A DNA stretch of 45,496 nucleotides, taken from NCBI GenBank assembly GCA_002434245.1, contig DJJR01000001.1:1-45496 (forward strand), written 5' to 3'. Shown here in pieces: positions 12,601 to 19,525 of the stretch. The first letter of the stretch is position 1. Every line of letters begins with the position of its first letter. Position numbers and translations under genes: made by a program. The notes under the pieces are model-generated. The model saw nothing but the letters and a program-made list of their open reading frames with translations, was not told the DNA's origin and searched no databases. Source of the stretch: Pelosinus fermentans. GTDB taxonomy: Bacteria; Bacillota; Negativicutes; DSM-13327.

Positions 12601-15600
12601 TCCATAATCGTCACATAAATGAATGTCAAATTTTTGTATTTTGTCTCCTGCTTTACTACCATCACTATATTGAACGAAAGCCCACATTGCAGAATTACAT
12701 TCCCTAAGAATCTCAACCTCTTGCAGAGCAAATGGTACAACTGTCTTTAAAGTCGCTATACTCTTGGACAGTACTGCATTGCCAGATACGATCATTAAAG
12801 TAAGCGAAGCCTGTAAGGCTGAATCCATTAAACTTGGATGCAATACAAATTGATCATCGAAACCAGCAACAGACGATGGCAAAGATAACTTTGCCAATAC
12901 TTGTTCCTGTCCCACATATATTTTTTTAATCCCCTGATGACCGGGACCATAATCAATCCCCATCTCCCTAAAGACCTCATAGCATTGCTCCGACGAAAAA
13001 GTATTCTGATTACACTGTTCCTGCAAAGTCTTAATATCTAATATTGGAGCTTCTGTAGCCAAACTTAACTTTGCAATGCCTTGACTATGCACTATAAGAT
13101 CTGCATCAGCCTCTTCAGACTGTCTATAAATCTCATAAGAAATTTCTCCATTTTCTTCAGGAGAAAGTCTAATATTAACTTGCACCGGGTGTTCCTCAAC
13201 TGCAATTGGTCTAACCCAAACTATGTTTTTGAGTCTAATTACGATCTGATCCTCTGTTAAAATTCCTGCTGCCATTACCACTGCTGCACGGGCCATTTCA
13301 AGATAGGCCACTCCTGGCAAAATCCGCTTTCCTTTAACTACATGATCACTTAGAAAAAATTCCTGACCGATAAATGTCGAACTGAAACGTTGCTCAGAAA
13401 AATCGGAAGTATTGGTATGCAGCAATGGATGGATATGAGCTGCTTTCATTTCCAATACACCATTTTTATTAGACTTACTCTCACTCTTAGGTACCCAGTA
13501 ACGTTCTTTAGTAAAAGGATATGTAGGCAAACTAATTTTCCTCGGTTTCAAATTATCATATAACAAGTTCCAATCTACTAAAACTCCGGATACCCAAAGT
13601 TGGGCCAACTTCTTATATTCCTTTTGCCTTATTATTGAAGTAAGCAACTCTTCATCGCAGATTCCTTCTAGTAATGTTATTATATTCTGTGGTTCACGCT
13701 CAGTAGACCCTATATAAACTTGAGATATTTCGGTTTCACCTATGCAAACCTTTTTTAATTTTTCAATTAACTCCTTTATACCGGAAGCTACTATAGCAAG
13801 TCGTTTATTCATGACCTCGCGTCCCAACTGCAAGGTGTACATGATATCGGAAAAATCAGCCTCAACGTTTTCACCATCTTCTTTACGTAACAAAATGTCT
13901 TCTAGGTATGCAAGCATATCCATTGCATAAGCTTTAAGCCTATCCTCGTTTTTTGCAGAAAGTAGAAAAATATTGGGCAGACAAGTACTTGTAATCGAAT
14001 TAATTCGCGGATTGCAATATTCTTCTAAAACTATATGGGAATTGGAACCTCCAAATCCAAATGAACTTACTCCAGCTCTTCTTGGTACTATTTTTCCTTC
14101 ACTATCAGTCAATCGTTTCCACTCTCTTGTTTCAGAAACAATATAAAAAGGACTTTTTTCCAACTCTATATATGGATTTTGTTCTTTGAAATGAACCATA
14201 CCAGGTAAAAAGCCTTTTTGCATCGCCAAAATGGTTTTCAGCAAACCGGCAACACCAGCAGCAGGCTCTAAATGTCCAATATTGCACTTTACAGATCCGA
14301 GACCACAATACTTCTCGACTGAAGGCACTCCTTTTTTCTTATACATCTCCTGAAAAGCCATTTTTAGTCCATCAATTTCTATTGGATCTCCAAGTCTTGT
14401 ACCTGTCCCATGTGCCTCAATATATGTTACTGTAGCTGGGTCTATTCCGGCTTCACTATAAGCATTCATTAGTAATTCTGCCTGTGCATTAGGATTTGGT
14501 GCCGTAAACGAATTTGTCCGGCCTCCATGATTCTCGAAGGACCCTTTAATTACTGCATGAATATTATCACCGTCCGCAATGGCTTTGCTGAGAGGTTTTA
14601 ATATAAGAGCTCCCACTCCTTCCCCTCTTACATAGCCATTTGCATGTCTATCAAAGGTTTTACACCGTCCATCCGTACTAAGCATCCCGCTGCTGCTAAG
14701 AGCAATATGCATAAAAGGATTTAATATAACACTAACACCTCCGGTTATTGCTATATCGCAATAACCATTTTGTATCGCAACGACCGCCCTATGTATTGCT
14801 ACCAAAGAACTTGAACATGCTGTATCAATTGATGCGCTTGCTCCTTGAAGATTTAACAAGTAAGATATCCTGTTCGCAATAACACAATTAATGTTCCCTG
14901 AAATAGTATATGGATCAGCTTCATGTCCGTTACACAACATCATATCCCAATAGTCGGAGCTCATCGCCCCCACATATACCCCTGTCTTAGTCCCAGAGAA
15001 ATCAGAGGCCTTATATCCAGCATTCTCAATTGCTTTCCATACTGTTTCAAGAAATATGCGCTGCTGTGGATCCATCTGCTCGGCTTCGCGGGGAGAAATT
15101 TTAAAAAATGCTGCATCAAATTTATCAACATCCTCTAAAAAGCCGCCCCATTTTGAGTAGGGAATATTATTTCTCTCTGCCATTTTGACATAATAATTAT
15201 TGGAATCCCATCGTTCCCAAGGTATCTCCGTAATCAGATCCCTTTTGTTTACAATATGATCCCAAAACGTATCCAAATCCGGTGACTGAGGGAATATACC
15301 ACTAATGCCAATTATCGCCACAGGTTCTTTCTTCCATTGATTCTGATTTGAAGCAACTTGCACACTCGGTTTATTAAAAACAACTAGAGAATCGATTTTT
15401 CCTTCGTACAACTTTTCAGTTCCTGAATACGCGGAGACAGGTTCAATCTCAAGTGATACTCTAACGTAATATTGTTGAATTACTTTTCTGTATTTACTCC
15501 AAATAAAATCAATTAATTTGCTAATAGTGATATAGGTATAAAACTGAGAAGGAGTTACAGCTATACCATATTTATCCCTAATTCTCTTACTCAACACTGT

Positions 15601-18600
15601 GAAACGGATAGAATCATAGCCGTACTCACCCATCGGCACTTTAAGATCAATCTTTGTTTTTGAGGTTTTAACCACTCCTGCAACTATCTCCACAAGGTCC
15701 CTCTTGAGATCAAGATATCCCTCAGAACTCTTATCCTCCAATGCGGATGCACTAGTTTCTATGGTTGGAACAACCTCCCCTTGAGATTGCTGATTATACT
15801 CGGACTTCACGTCTTTACTATAGTAGTTCTCAAGCTGCTCCTTGAATGCATATAACATATGTTCCTTAAGTTTATGAATGGTAGTATGGGTATAAAATTG
15901 AGCAGGTGTTATGTTTATATCATATTTATCCTTAATTCTCTTGCTCAGTACCGTAAACCGAATGGAATCATATCCGTACTCACCTAATGGCACGCCAAAT
16001 TCAATTCCTTCTTCCGGTAGCTTAACCACTCCCGCAATCATCTCCACAATGTCACTAACCAATTGTCCAGCGACATCCTTACCTCCACTTCGATTATCAC
16101 TAACTTGTACTATGGCTGATTTTCTATCATCCTCTTTGTAATTCTCAAGGTTATCAGATTCTTTATATCCATATTCTTTAATAATTTGCGATACCGGCAT
16201 GGATGATAATAACTTTCTGTCTACTTTTAAATTCATAGTTAACGGCAATACATTCATACAAATATAAGAGGAAGGTACCATATAATCAGGTAGAACTTGT
16301 CTGATGGCTTGGCTTAGTTCATTAACCAGTATATGATCTGTGACTTGCTCCGGTACAATACATGCGGCTAGGCTCTTATAACCGGTATCATCTTGCTTTA
16401 ATACCACCACAGCCTTCTTGACCAAAGGCTGCTGTTCTAAAACTGCCTCGATCTCGCCTAGTTCAATTCTAAAACCTCTTAACTTTACCTGGTTGTCAAT
16501 CCGCCCCAGACAAATCACTCTACCGTCAGGCAAATATTTCGCATAATCACCAGTCTTATATATTTTAGTTGGATTTTTTATATCGAAGGGATTGGCAATA
16601 AATTTTTCTCTGGTCAATTCCGGCTGGTTTAAATATCCTTTTGCCAGTCCGTCTCCCCCAATATAGAGTTCTCCGGCTATTCCGTCAGGTACCGGATTTA
16701 AATACTTATCCAATATATAGAACTGCGTGTTGGCAATGGGCCTGCCGATAGTTATTACTTCTCCTCTGTTTACCTTGCCGGCCGAAGAATAGATTGTTGT
16801 TTCGGTGGGCCCATATCCATTCCAAACTTCATTGCTTCTATCTAAAAGCTTGTAAGCTAACTCTGCGCTTAATGACTCACCGCCACATAAAATCTTAATA
16901 GGTAGTTTCATATTCCAGCCAGCTTCCAGCAGGATTTCCCAGGTAGCCGGGGTAGCCTGAACAACTGTGGCATTGCCGTTCTCCAGCTTTTCTTTTAGCA
17001 TAAAACCGTCTCTAGCTATTTCTGTTGATAATATTTCAACTTGTCCACCGGTAATAAGCGGCAGATACAGCTCCAGTCCTGCAATATCAAAACAAATGGT
17101 CGTTAAAGCTAAAATCCGGTCATCTTTCGTAAAATCCAGACATTGTGCCATGGAACACAGTAAATTTGTTAACCCTTGATGTGTAACCTCCACGCCCTTA
17201 GGCTTCCCTGTTGATCCTGAAGTGAAGATAACATATGCTAAATCCTCCGGTCTGATTTTTCTATTGAAGTATGAATAGTTTCTGCGGCTTGTAGCCTTTC
17301 CTGCGCCTTGGATTATCTTATTCCAATCCCTGTCAATACATATGTTCTGGACACTGCTTTCAGGCAGTTTATTTTCGATGCAATCTCGACTTATAATCAT
17401 TGATATTCCAGCGTCTTCAATCATATATAGAATTCTTTCCGGCGGATAAATAGGATCTATCGGCACATAGGCAGCACCAGATTTTAGAACCCCCAATAGT
17501 CCCACCAGCATATCCAATGATCGATTGATAAATATTCCAATTAAGTTTCCCCGTTTAATTCCATTGTGGTTTAGAAAGGCAGCAACTTGTGATGATTTTT
17601 CATTTAACTCCTTATAGGTTATTGATTGATTTTCATAAATTGCCGCAATATTCTCAGGGTATTGTTTCGCTTGTTCTGCAAATAATTCATGCATACACTT
17701 ATCCTTTTGATAATCAATCGCGGTATTATTCCGCTCGTAAACTATTCCCCTAATTTCTTCCTCCAACAGAGTAGTAATTTTATTCAACGGAGTTTCACTC
17801 ATTATAGTAATCCGTTGAAGGAAGGCTGTAAATTTTTTAATATATTTTAAAAGTTCTTCTTGTGTAAATGTATTCTCATTACATACTATACGTAAAGCGT
17901 CACCGCTATTTGGTATAATTACAGATAAGCAGTGCTCATCCACACTCGGTTTCAAGTAATTTTCCAAACAAATTACCTGCTCAACTGCTACCGCAAGTCT
18001 ATTTTTAGCATTATCAGATTTTAATTTAAGTTGCGGATATCTAATTACCAAATCACGAGGATAAGTTATGTGTTGTTTGATTAATTTTAATTCTTTGCTG
18101 ACAATATCACATATCTCTTTAAAAGTATTGGAAGTGTCTAATTCCAAACCTACAGGCACATAGGCTGCAAAAAAGTTTTCAAATCCTTTTACCTGCTCTT
18201 TTAAGCCCTCATAGCTCATAGCTACATTAAAAATACCCATATCATATTCTCTTAGAGAAAAAGCACTTAAGGCAGCCAAACAATACTCATATCTGTCACC
18301 ATTGTAATTATTTATAAAGTCGATAAATTCCTGAATAATAGGAACATCAGCCATTAAGCATTTATTAACATTTTCCCCCTGGTTATTGCAAGCCGCTATC
18401 GGCCAGACGGCAGGAGGAATATGAGCTAGCTTATCTGCCCAATAGTCTTCGGATTTGCTTACCTCATTATATATTGCAGTCAATTTCGCTCCTGTTTCAC
18501 TGTCCATTTCTAGCAGGCAGTCTCCCAGCTTTAAACCATATTGCTTAATGAAATCAATAATATCCAAGGTCTTTCCATCCATTGTCATTACTGATTTTAT

Positions 18601-19431
18601 CTCAATATCATTGCTTATTGTTGCCACCCTAAACATCAATTCCGTAATTTCAACAATGGCTCCAGGAATTTGATCTGATTTGATTTCAGTAACATACAGG
18701 CTTGCTACTATAATATAATCATTTTTGACTGCAAGCTTAGCAAAACCAAGTTTATTTTGGTATTGACCAAAATTCAGTGCTCTTACAATCGCATCCATTT
18801 CCTCAGCCGAAGCTTTCCAAGATATGACGCCCCCTAAAGGAAGCCGCTTGTATTTTGCATAATACGTCCGTCTACTTAAATCCTGAAAATTTAATGTATA
18901 GTGATCAGCAGCTAACTCATTCAACAATTCGGAGAATGCCTCCAACCCAGCCTCATAACACTTCATATTTAGAGAAAAGGCTGTTTCAGCTGCTTCGATT
19001 TCCACTGTCTTCTGTTTTAAAATATTCCCTTTATCAACTTGGGCCACCATCTCATGCCATGTAACCCCATGCTTTGCTTCACGATTGATAAGTGCCCAAG
19101 AAGTCGCATGTATTCCCGCATATTCCGGTAATAATGCATCATGAAAATTTATGGCCATCTTTTTGGGTAAAGCAAGTAATTCTTTGGGTATTAAGTTAAA
19201 ATAAACAATACTAAATAGATAATCAAAGGGTTTTTGCTTTAAAAACTCTTCATAATTGCTACCATGATCTACATATTTTATACCTTTATCCTCCGCCCAT
19301 TCCCGGATTAAAGGATTGGATGAAATAACCCCGTAAATATCATGACCGGAATCGATTATGAGCTGCCCGCAAGCAATAACCAATGTTCCGTCACCAATAA
19401 TATAGCAGCTGAATTTACCGTCATTCCCCAT
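3688..19431 (-). CDS. giant hybrid NRPS/trans-AT PKS, formylglycine-type loading module plus two full modules and a terminal KS
   Basis: 5247 residues, start ATG 19431 with AAGGAGAGG upstream. Domain order with rough residues: formyltransferase 1-300, C-terminal half of a condensation domain 310-575, adenylation domain 576-1080, twin carrier domains 1115-1340, KS1 1366-1800, DH1 2000-2290, KR1 2490-2670, ACP pair 2760-2930, KS2 2980-3410, DH2 3610-3900, KR2 4090-4270, ACP pair 4350-4520, KS3 4590-5015, post-KS linker and helical C-terminal tail to 5247. No AT, MT, ER or TE domain is visible, so this is a trans-AT synthase served by the discrete AT-ER gene upstream. All three KSs keep Cys-His-His, both DHs keep HxxxGxxxxP, and both KRs keep the K/S/Y set. 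The next gene starts with the DH that KS3 lacks. The product is inferred to start with N-formylglycine followed by conjugated double bonds. Sub-regions are annotated separately. Confidence 0.97.
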   Translation of the reverse strand: MGNDGKFSCYIIGDGTLVIACGQLIIDSGHDIYGVISSNPLIREWAEDKGIKYVDHGSNYEEFLKQKPFDYLFSIVYFNLIPKELLALPKKMAINFHDALLPEYAGIHATSWALINREAKHGVTWHEMVAQVDKGNILKQKTVEIEAAETAFSLNMKCYEAGLEAFSELLNELAADHYTLNFQDLSRRTYYAKYKRLPLGGVISWKASAEEMDAIVRALNFGQYQNKLGFAKLAVKNDYIIVASLYVTEIKSDQIPGAIVEITELMFRVATISNDIEIKSVMTMDGKTLDIIDFIKQYGLKLGDCLLEMDSETGAKLTAIYNEVSKSEDYWADKLAHIPPAVWPIAACNNQGENVNKCLMADVPIIQEFIDFINNYNGDRYEYCLAALSAFSLREYDMGIFNVAMSYEGLKEQVKGFENFFAAYVPVGLELDTSNTFKEICDIVSKELKLIKQHITYPRDLVIRYPQLKLKSDNAKNRLAVAVEQVICLENYLKPSVDEHCLSVIIPNSGDALRIVCNENTFTQEELLKYIKKFTAFLQRITIMSETPLNKITTLLEEEIRGIVYERNNTAIDYQKDKCMHELFAEQAKQYPENIAAIYENQSITYKELNEKSSQVAAFLNHNGIKRGNLIGIFINRSLDMLVGLLGVLKSGAAYVPIDPIYPPERILYMIEDAGISMIISRDCIENKLPESSVQNICIDRDWNKIIQGAGKATSRRNYSYFNRKIRPEDLAYVIFTSGSTGKPKGVEVTHQGLTNLLCSMAQCLDFTKDDRILALTTICFDIAGLELYLPLITGGQVEILSTEIARDGFMLKEKLENGNATVVQATPATWEILLEAGWNMKLPIKILCGGESLSAELAYKLLDRSNEVWNGYGPTETTIYSSAGKVNRGEVITIGRPIANTQFYILDKYLNPVPDGIAGELYIGGDGLAKGYLNQPELTREKFIANPFDIKNPTKIYKTGDYAKYLPDGRVICLGRIDNQVKLRGFRIELGEIEAVLEQQPLVKKAVVVLKQDDTGYKSLAACIVPEQVTDHILVNELSQAIRQVLPDYMVPSSYICMNVLPLTMNLKVDRKLLSSMPVSQIIKEYGYKESDNLENYKEDDRKSAIVQVSDNRSGGKDVAGQLVSDIVEMIAGVVKLPEEGIEFGVPLGEYGYDSIRFTVLSKRIKDKYDINITPAQFYTHTTIHKLKEHMLYAFKEQLENYYSKDVKSEYNQQSQGEVVPTIETSASALEDKSSEGYLDLKRDLVEIVAGVVKTSKTKIDLKVPMGEYGYDSIRFTVLSKRIRDKYGIAVTPSQFYTYITISKLIDFIWSKYRKVIQQYYVRVSLEIEPVSAYSGTEKLYEGKIDSLVVFNKPSVQVASNQNQWKKEPVAIIGISGIFPQSPDLDTFWDHIVNKRDLITEIPWERWDSNNYYVKMAERNNIPYSKWGGFLEDVDKFDAAFFKISPREAEQMDPQQRIFLETVWKAIENAGYKASDFSGTKTGVYVGAMSSDYWDMMLCNGHEADPYTISGNINCVIANRISYLLNLQGASASIDTACSSSLVAIHRAVVAIQNGYCDIAITGGVSVILNPFMHIALSSSGMLSTDGRCKTFDRHANGYVRGEGVGALILKPLSKAIADGDNIHAVIKGSFENHGGRTNSFTAPNPNAQAELLMNAYSEAGIDPATVTYIEAHGTGTRLGDPIEIDGLKMAFQEMYKKKGVPSVEKYCGLGSVKCNIGHLEPAAGVAGLLKTILAMQKGFLPGMVHFKEQNPYIELEKSPFYIVSETREWKRLTDSEGKIVPRRAGVSSFGFGGSNSHIVLEEYCNPRINSITSTCLPNIFLLSAKNEDRLKAYAMDMLAYLEDILLRKEDGENVEADFSDIMYTLQLGREVMNKRLAIVASGIKELIEKLKKVCIGETEISQVYIGSTEREPQNIITLLEGICDEELLTSIIRQKEYKKLAQLWVSGVLVDWNLLYDNLKPRKISLPTYPFTKERYWVPKSESKSNKNGVLEMKAAHIHPLLHTNTSDFSEQRFSSTFIGQEFFLSDHVVKGKRILPGVAYLEMARAAVVMAAGILTEDQIVIRLKNIVWVRPIAVEEHPVQVNIRLSPEENGEISYEIYRQSEEADADLIVHSQGIAKLSLATEAPILDIKTLQEQCNQNTFSSEQCYEVFREMGIDYGPGHQGIKKIYVGQEQVLAKLSLPSSVAGFDDQFVLHPSLMDSALQASLTLMIVSGNAVLSKSIATLKTVVPFALQEVEILRECNSAMWAFVQYSDGSKAGDKIQKFDIHLCDDYGTLCVRIKGFSVRDIEGDISSVGEGATLGTLMLQYGWKEESTVFEAVAPNYTQHIVMFCEPDTFLKDRIQTYQNRVRYLILQTEQKSIDERFQAYASQAFEEIQNVLKDKTKGNVLIQVVVSTQNEQRLFSGISGLLKTAQLENPKLIGQLIEVEPGETMEGIAKKLKENSQSPNDNQIRYQNGKRWVGAWREFEGLQEIKKVPWKDHGIYLITGGAGGLGLIFAQEIIRQVKNTTLILTGRSPLNKEKQAKLREFELLGSRIEYKQVDVTQKNAVSSLIQSIQNEFGTINGIIHGAGVIRDNFILKKTREELQEVLAPKVSGLVNLDQASKDLDLDFFVFFSSMTGSLGNSGQADYAMANAFMDAYAEYRNVLVASNQRQGQTLSINWPLWKEGGMNVNAETKKMMMQSTGMVEMQTSSGLKAFYQGLAAGKDQLMVLEGMLARMKEKLLLESSSPAFQPKKVSVINNLTSMIDNSSLLEKVQFILLELVSKLLKVKTEDIDVNADLSEYGFDSITFTEFANELNKEYKLELTPVIFFEYPTLHSFAEYLIEEHQAGFASQFVGSPFKASESGIFLEKVQSSLIQIASKSLKVKVEDIDANTELSEYGFDSITFTEFTNKLNQEYKLELTPTIFFEYPTLHSFAEYLLGEYETAFAAQFNVSTRDEFNQQNMKYEPKENLSNKKRFARTAALTLSKADITSSEPIAIVGMSGIFPMAKDVNDLWENLMKGKDCITEIPKERWDWRKYYGDPLKEVNKTNIKWGGFIDGVDEFDPLFFGISPREAELMDPQQRLLMIYAWKAIEDAGYSAQSLSGTQTGIFVGIANCSGYSELLSQSKVVIEGYSSTGMLPSLGPNRMSYFLNLHGPSEPIDTACSSSLVAIHHAVNAIKSGDCEMAIVGGVNTIVSPDNHISFNKAGMLSEDGQCKTFSDQANGYVRSEGVGMLCLKKLKDAELARDHIYGVIRGTAENHGGRANSLTAPNPKAQAELLITAYTKAGIDPRTVSYIEAHGTGTELGDPIEINGLKTAFKELYRATGDSLVANRHCGLGAVKTNIGHLELAAGIAGVIKVLLQFKHKMLVKSLHCDTINPYIQLKDSPFYIVNETKRWDPLQDSSGKDLPRRAGVSSFGFGGVNAHVVIEEYIANQENGHTLVIDRNPAIVVLSAKNEDRLKVQVQQLLVAIQERQLSDLNLANVAYTLQVGREAMEERLGVIVGSIKELEEKLKSYMEGQNGIEDLYQGQVKRNKEMVTVLAADEDMAATIDAWISKGKYAKLIELWVKGLNYDWNKLYGNIKPRRISLPTYPFAKECYWVPESEGESFANTAATSTITAMLHPLLHQNTSDLSEQRFSSTFTGREFFLTDHVVKGQRVLPGVAYLEMARAAVEQAINYFGEGKTGIRLKNMVWAKPITVREQPVQVHIGLFAEENGEISYEIYSRSEETSAEPVVHSQGVASLLSSVKQAETLDIKLLQAECSQNTLSSSQCYEAFRKMGIIYGSGHQGIEKVYVGSGQVLAKLVLPSSLLATQDQFVLHPSLMDSALQASIGFVLDTENLKTALPFALQELEIMRNCASTMWTLIRYSEGGKTGAKIQKLDISLCDEQGRICVKMKGFSSRILEDEINAVESVRAIGKLLLKPMWKEQGVALENTVENYTQRVVILCEPNKVLQENIPSNLEEMRFLILRSEQKGIEERFKAYAVQVFEEIKSILNNKPKGKVLVQIVVSTQKEQQLLSGLTGLLKTAQLENPRIIGQLIEVESGENYEGIVEKLKESSRSPKDNQIRYQAGKRWVAGLSEIRTFQETVKIPWKKQGIYLITGGAGGLGLIFAQEIARQVENTTLILTGRSSLDKSKQDKLKKLGESGARIEYRQVDVTDKQAVASLIQNIQKEFGNLQGIIHSAGMIRDNFIIRKSKEELQEVLAPKVSGLVNLDEASKDLRLDLFIFFSSLTGSMGNAGQADYAVANAFMDEYAEYRNGLVALGERYGQTLSINWPLWKEGGMKMDEATEKMMMQSTGMISMQTATGIQALYQGLASGEHQVMVMEGKSEEMRHKLLSIATPETVISGNFSLLHNVQDILIQTASQLLEVKIEDIDVDAELDEYGFDQVMLGEFANIINHNYRIALTPSVFMEYSTIHTLAEYLVAKYEGIFVKCFELEVLEEHSKAEEKGRVIAIGEDLLREKAIKFFKQLLSSAIKLPIQQFEAEVSMDKYGINSIIIIQLTNQLEKTFGSLPKTLFFEYQNIQELTEYFLESYRDKLVKLFGIEEKTAAIPEMPKDNKDVTEAVKSGVESRRRQRFGVLRTEAEEVRREKGVDIAIIGVSGCYPEAKNVQEFWRNLRDGKDCITEIPKDRWDHSLYYDEDKNKEGKTYSKWGGFIEGVDQFDPLFFNISPREAEFMDPQERLFLECVFATLEDAGYTREGLRKYKGLGLEGNVGVYVGVMYEEYQLYGAQETIQGRPMALAGSPSSIANRVSYYCNFHGPSMAIDTMCSSSLTAIHLACQSLERGECELAIAGGVNVSIHPNKYLMLGQGKFVSSKGRCESFGQGGDGYVPGEGIGAVMLKPLSKAIADGDHIYGVIKGTSINHGGKTNGYTVPNPKAQAGVIGQVYKESGINPRTISYVEAHGTGTSLGDPIEIAGLDKTFQEYTSEKQFCAIGSAKSNIGHCESAAGIAGVTKILMQLEHRQLVPSLHSEELNPGIDFSNSPFVVQQELAEWKRPIIDGQEIPRRAGISSFGAGGSNAHAVIEEYIPREEKRLVKVISNQNPAIIVLSARNEEQLKEQVQQLLAAIEEQRFSDEHLVEMAYTLQVGREAMEERLGVIVGSIKELEEKLNRYVEGQNDIEDLYQGQVKRNKETAAVFAADEDMATTIDAWINKGKYAKLIELWVNGLNYDWNKLYGNIKPRRISLPTYPFAKEHYWIPENGKQTKINSLFMPSNNQFNDAFYEQLIEEIINDDISIDAAVKKIKNTSQIKKT
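3691..5664 (-). other. KS3, post-KS linker and C-terminal docking tail of the giant PKS
   Basis: KS3 has the active site DTMCSSSLTAIH (Cys near residue 4761), EAHGTGT and SNIGHCES, so it is complete. The linker closes with LPTYPFAKEHYW, the usual post-KS boundary. The last ~45 residues contain FYEQLIEEIINDDISIDAAVKK-like helical sequence. The protein ends exactly at the KS/DH boundary, so this tail probably docks the helical N-terminus of the next subunit, whose motif RLSKIDAMNLMRQF has a similar pattern. Split modules with helical-bundle or hairpin docking elements are established for trans-AT PKSs; the pairing here is inferred. Confidence 0.8.
3868..4210 (-). repeat. post-KS linker repeat, copy 1 (behind KS3)
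   Basis: About 340 bases closely match the stretch at 8679-9020 behind KS2, at DNA as well as protein level. Two exact runs of about 40 bases separated by one or two differences are visible (around 3930-3960 and 3955-3990). The copies encode the region from MEERLGVIVGSIKELEEKL to LPTYPFAKE. This points to recent duplication or gene conversion at the recombination-prone post-KS boundary. Confidence 0.8.
5872..10494 (-). other. PKS module 2: KS2-DH2-KR2-ACP(dead)-ACP
   Basis: KS2 has Cys in DTACSSSLVAIHHAV (near residue 3149), EAHGTGTELGDP and TNIGHLEL. DH2 has DHVVKGQRVLPG and LMDSALQ, with YGSGHQG where the sister DHs have YGPGHQG. KR2 has GGAGGLG, FFSSLTG and QADYAVAN. The first ACP reads EYGFDQVM, with Gln in place of the phosphopantetheine Ser, so it cannot be primed. 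The second reads KYGINSII, keeping Ser but with Asn for the usual Asp. Expected chemistry is extension by malonate, ketoreduction and dehydration to an enoyl chain, provided the second ACP is functional. Confidence 0.85.
8679..9020 (-). repeat. post-KS linker repeat, copy 2 (behind KS2)
   Basis: Partner of the copy at 3868-4210. The matching region encodes the KS-to-DH linker and stops being near-identical at either side, in the KS and at the DH start. The linker behind KS1 (about 13490-13900) is clearly more divergent, so the similarity is not just general family conservation. Confidence 0.8.
10642..15336 (-). other. PKS module 1: KS1-DH1-KR1-ACP-ACP
   Basis: KS1 has Cys in DTACSSSLVAIHRAV (near residue 1538), EAHGTGTRLGDP and CNIGHLEP. 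DH1 has DHVVKGKRILPG, YGPGHQG and LMDSALQ. KR1 has GGAGGLG, FFSSMTG and QADYAMAN; the RDN that follows IHGAGVI suggests a B-type KR by analogy with other trans-AT KRs. Two near-identical ACPs follow, both with canonical EYGFDSITF (Ser near residues 2788 and 2888). The module should accept the aminoacyl starter, add one malonate, then reduce and dehydrate it to an allylic formamide enoyl thioester. Confidence 0.87.
15412..16089 (-). other. twin carrier domains of the loading module
   Basis: Two carrier domains with the same signature GEYGYDSIRFTVLSKRI have serines near residues 1154 and 1268. Both keep the Asp-Ser pair, so both can be phosphopantetheinylated. They lie between the adenylation domain and KS1 and resemble each other more than the later ACPs, which suggests tandem duplication. 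Twin carriers usually raise flux or hold intermediates in parallel. Confidence 0.85.
16192..17706 (-). other. adenylation domain, glycine-type specificity code
   Basis: The core motifs are present: FTSGSTGKPKG (A3, near residue 735), FDIAGLELYLPL (A4), NGYGPTETTIY (A5), YKTGDYAKYLPDGR (A7), RGFRIELGEIE (A8) and NLKVDRK (A10 lysine). Reading the ten pocket positions against GrsA by eye gives D-I-L-Q-L-G-G-I-Y-K. The first six match the DILQLG start of known glycine codes (DILQLGLIWK and DILQLGMVWK types). Glycine is therefore the best guess. The two aromatic/small changes near the end leave some doubt. Confidence 0.75.
17707..18504 (-). other. C-terminal half of a condensation domain, catalytically dead
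   Basis: The stretch starts with EDYWADKL and runs to NKITTLLEEE, the usual lead-in to an adenylation domain. It resembles only the C-terminal lobe of a condensation domain. The N-terminal lobe with the HHxxxDG catalytic motif is absent, its place being taken by the formyltransferase. It probably serves as a structural platform between formyltransferase and adenylation domain. The half-domain reading rests on length and motif absence. Confidence 0.6.
18532..19431 (-). other. formyltransferase domain with intact catalytic residues
   Basis: This domain resembles methionyl-tRNA formyltransferase and the initiating formylation domains of NRPSs (LgrA type). Catalytic Asn95 and His97 sit in INFHDALLPEYAG and Asp133 in QVDKGNIL. 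The 38-residue Asn-to-Asp spacing equals that of E. coli Fmt (Asn106-Asp144). A C-terminal subdomain (residues ~190-300, from RRTYYAKYKRLP) follows. The expected reaction transfers formyl from 10-formyltetrahydrofolate to the amino group of the carrier-bound amino acid, here probably glycine. Confidence 0.87.
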
Positions 19432-19499
19432 ATGATCCCTCTCCTTAATATATTTTCTTTAATTGATTTCAACTTAATCTCTGCGTGCCTGACAACAGC

Positions 19500-19525
19500 T
19501 ATAACCTACCAGCTGGTAGGTTATA
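19500..19525. repeat. 26-bp perfect palindrome between AT-ER and PKS genes
   Basis: The sequence is its own reverse complement over all 26 bases, centred on AGCT at 19511-19514, with the half-site ataacctacc. There is no loop and no following T-run on either strand. It could be a dimeric-repressor operator, an RNA hairpin in the PKS leader, or the scar of the deletion that truncated the neighbouring relic gene. It lies about 70 bases upstream of the giant PKS start. Confidence 0.8.

Noticed and set aside
10642..18504. An oxazole head as in oxazolomycin/inthomycin, suggested by the formylglycine loader
   Set aside because: The first extension module carries intact KR and DH, which would remove the keto group needed for ring closure, and no cyclodehydratase gene is visible. 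A linear formamide is favoured.
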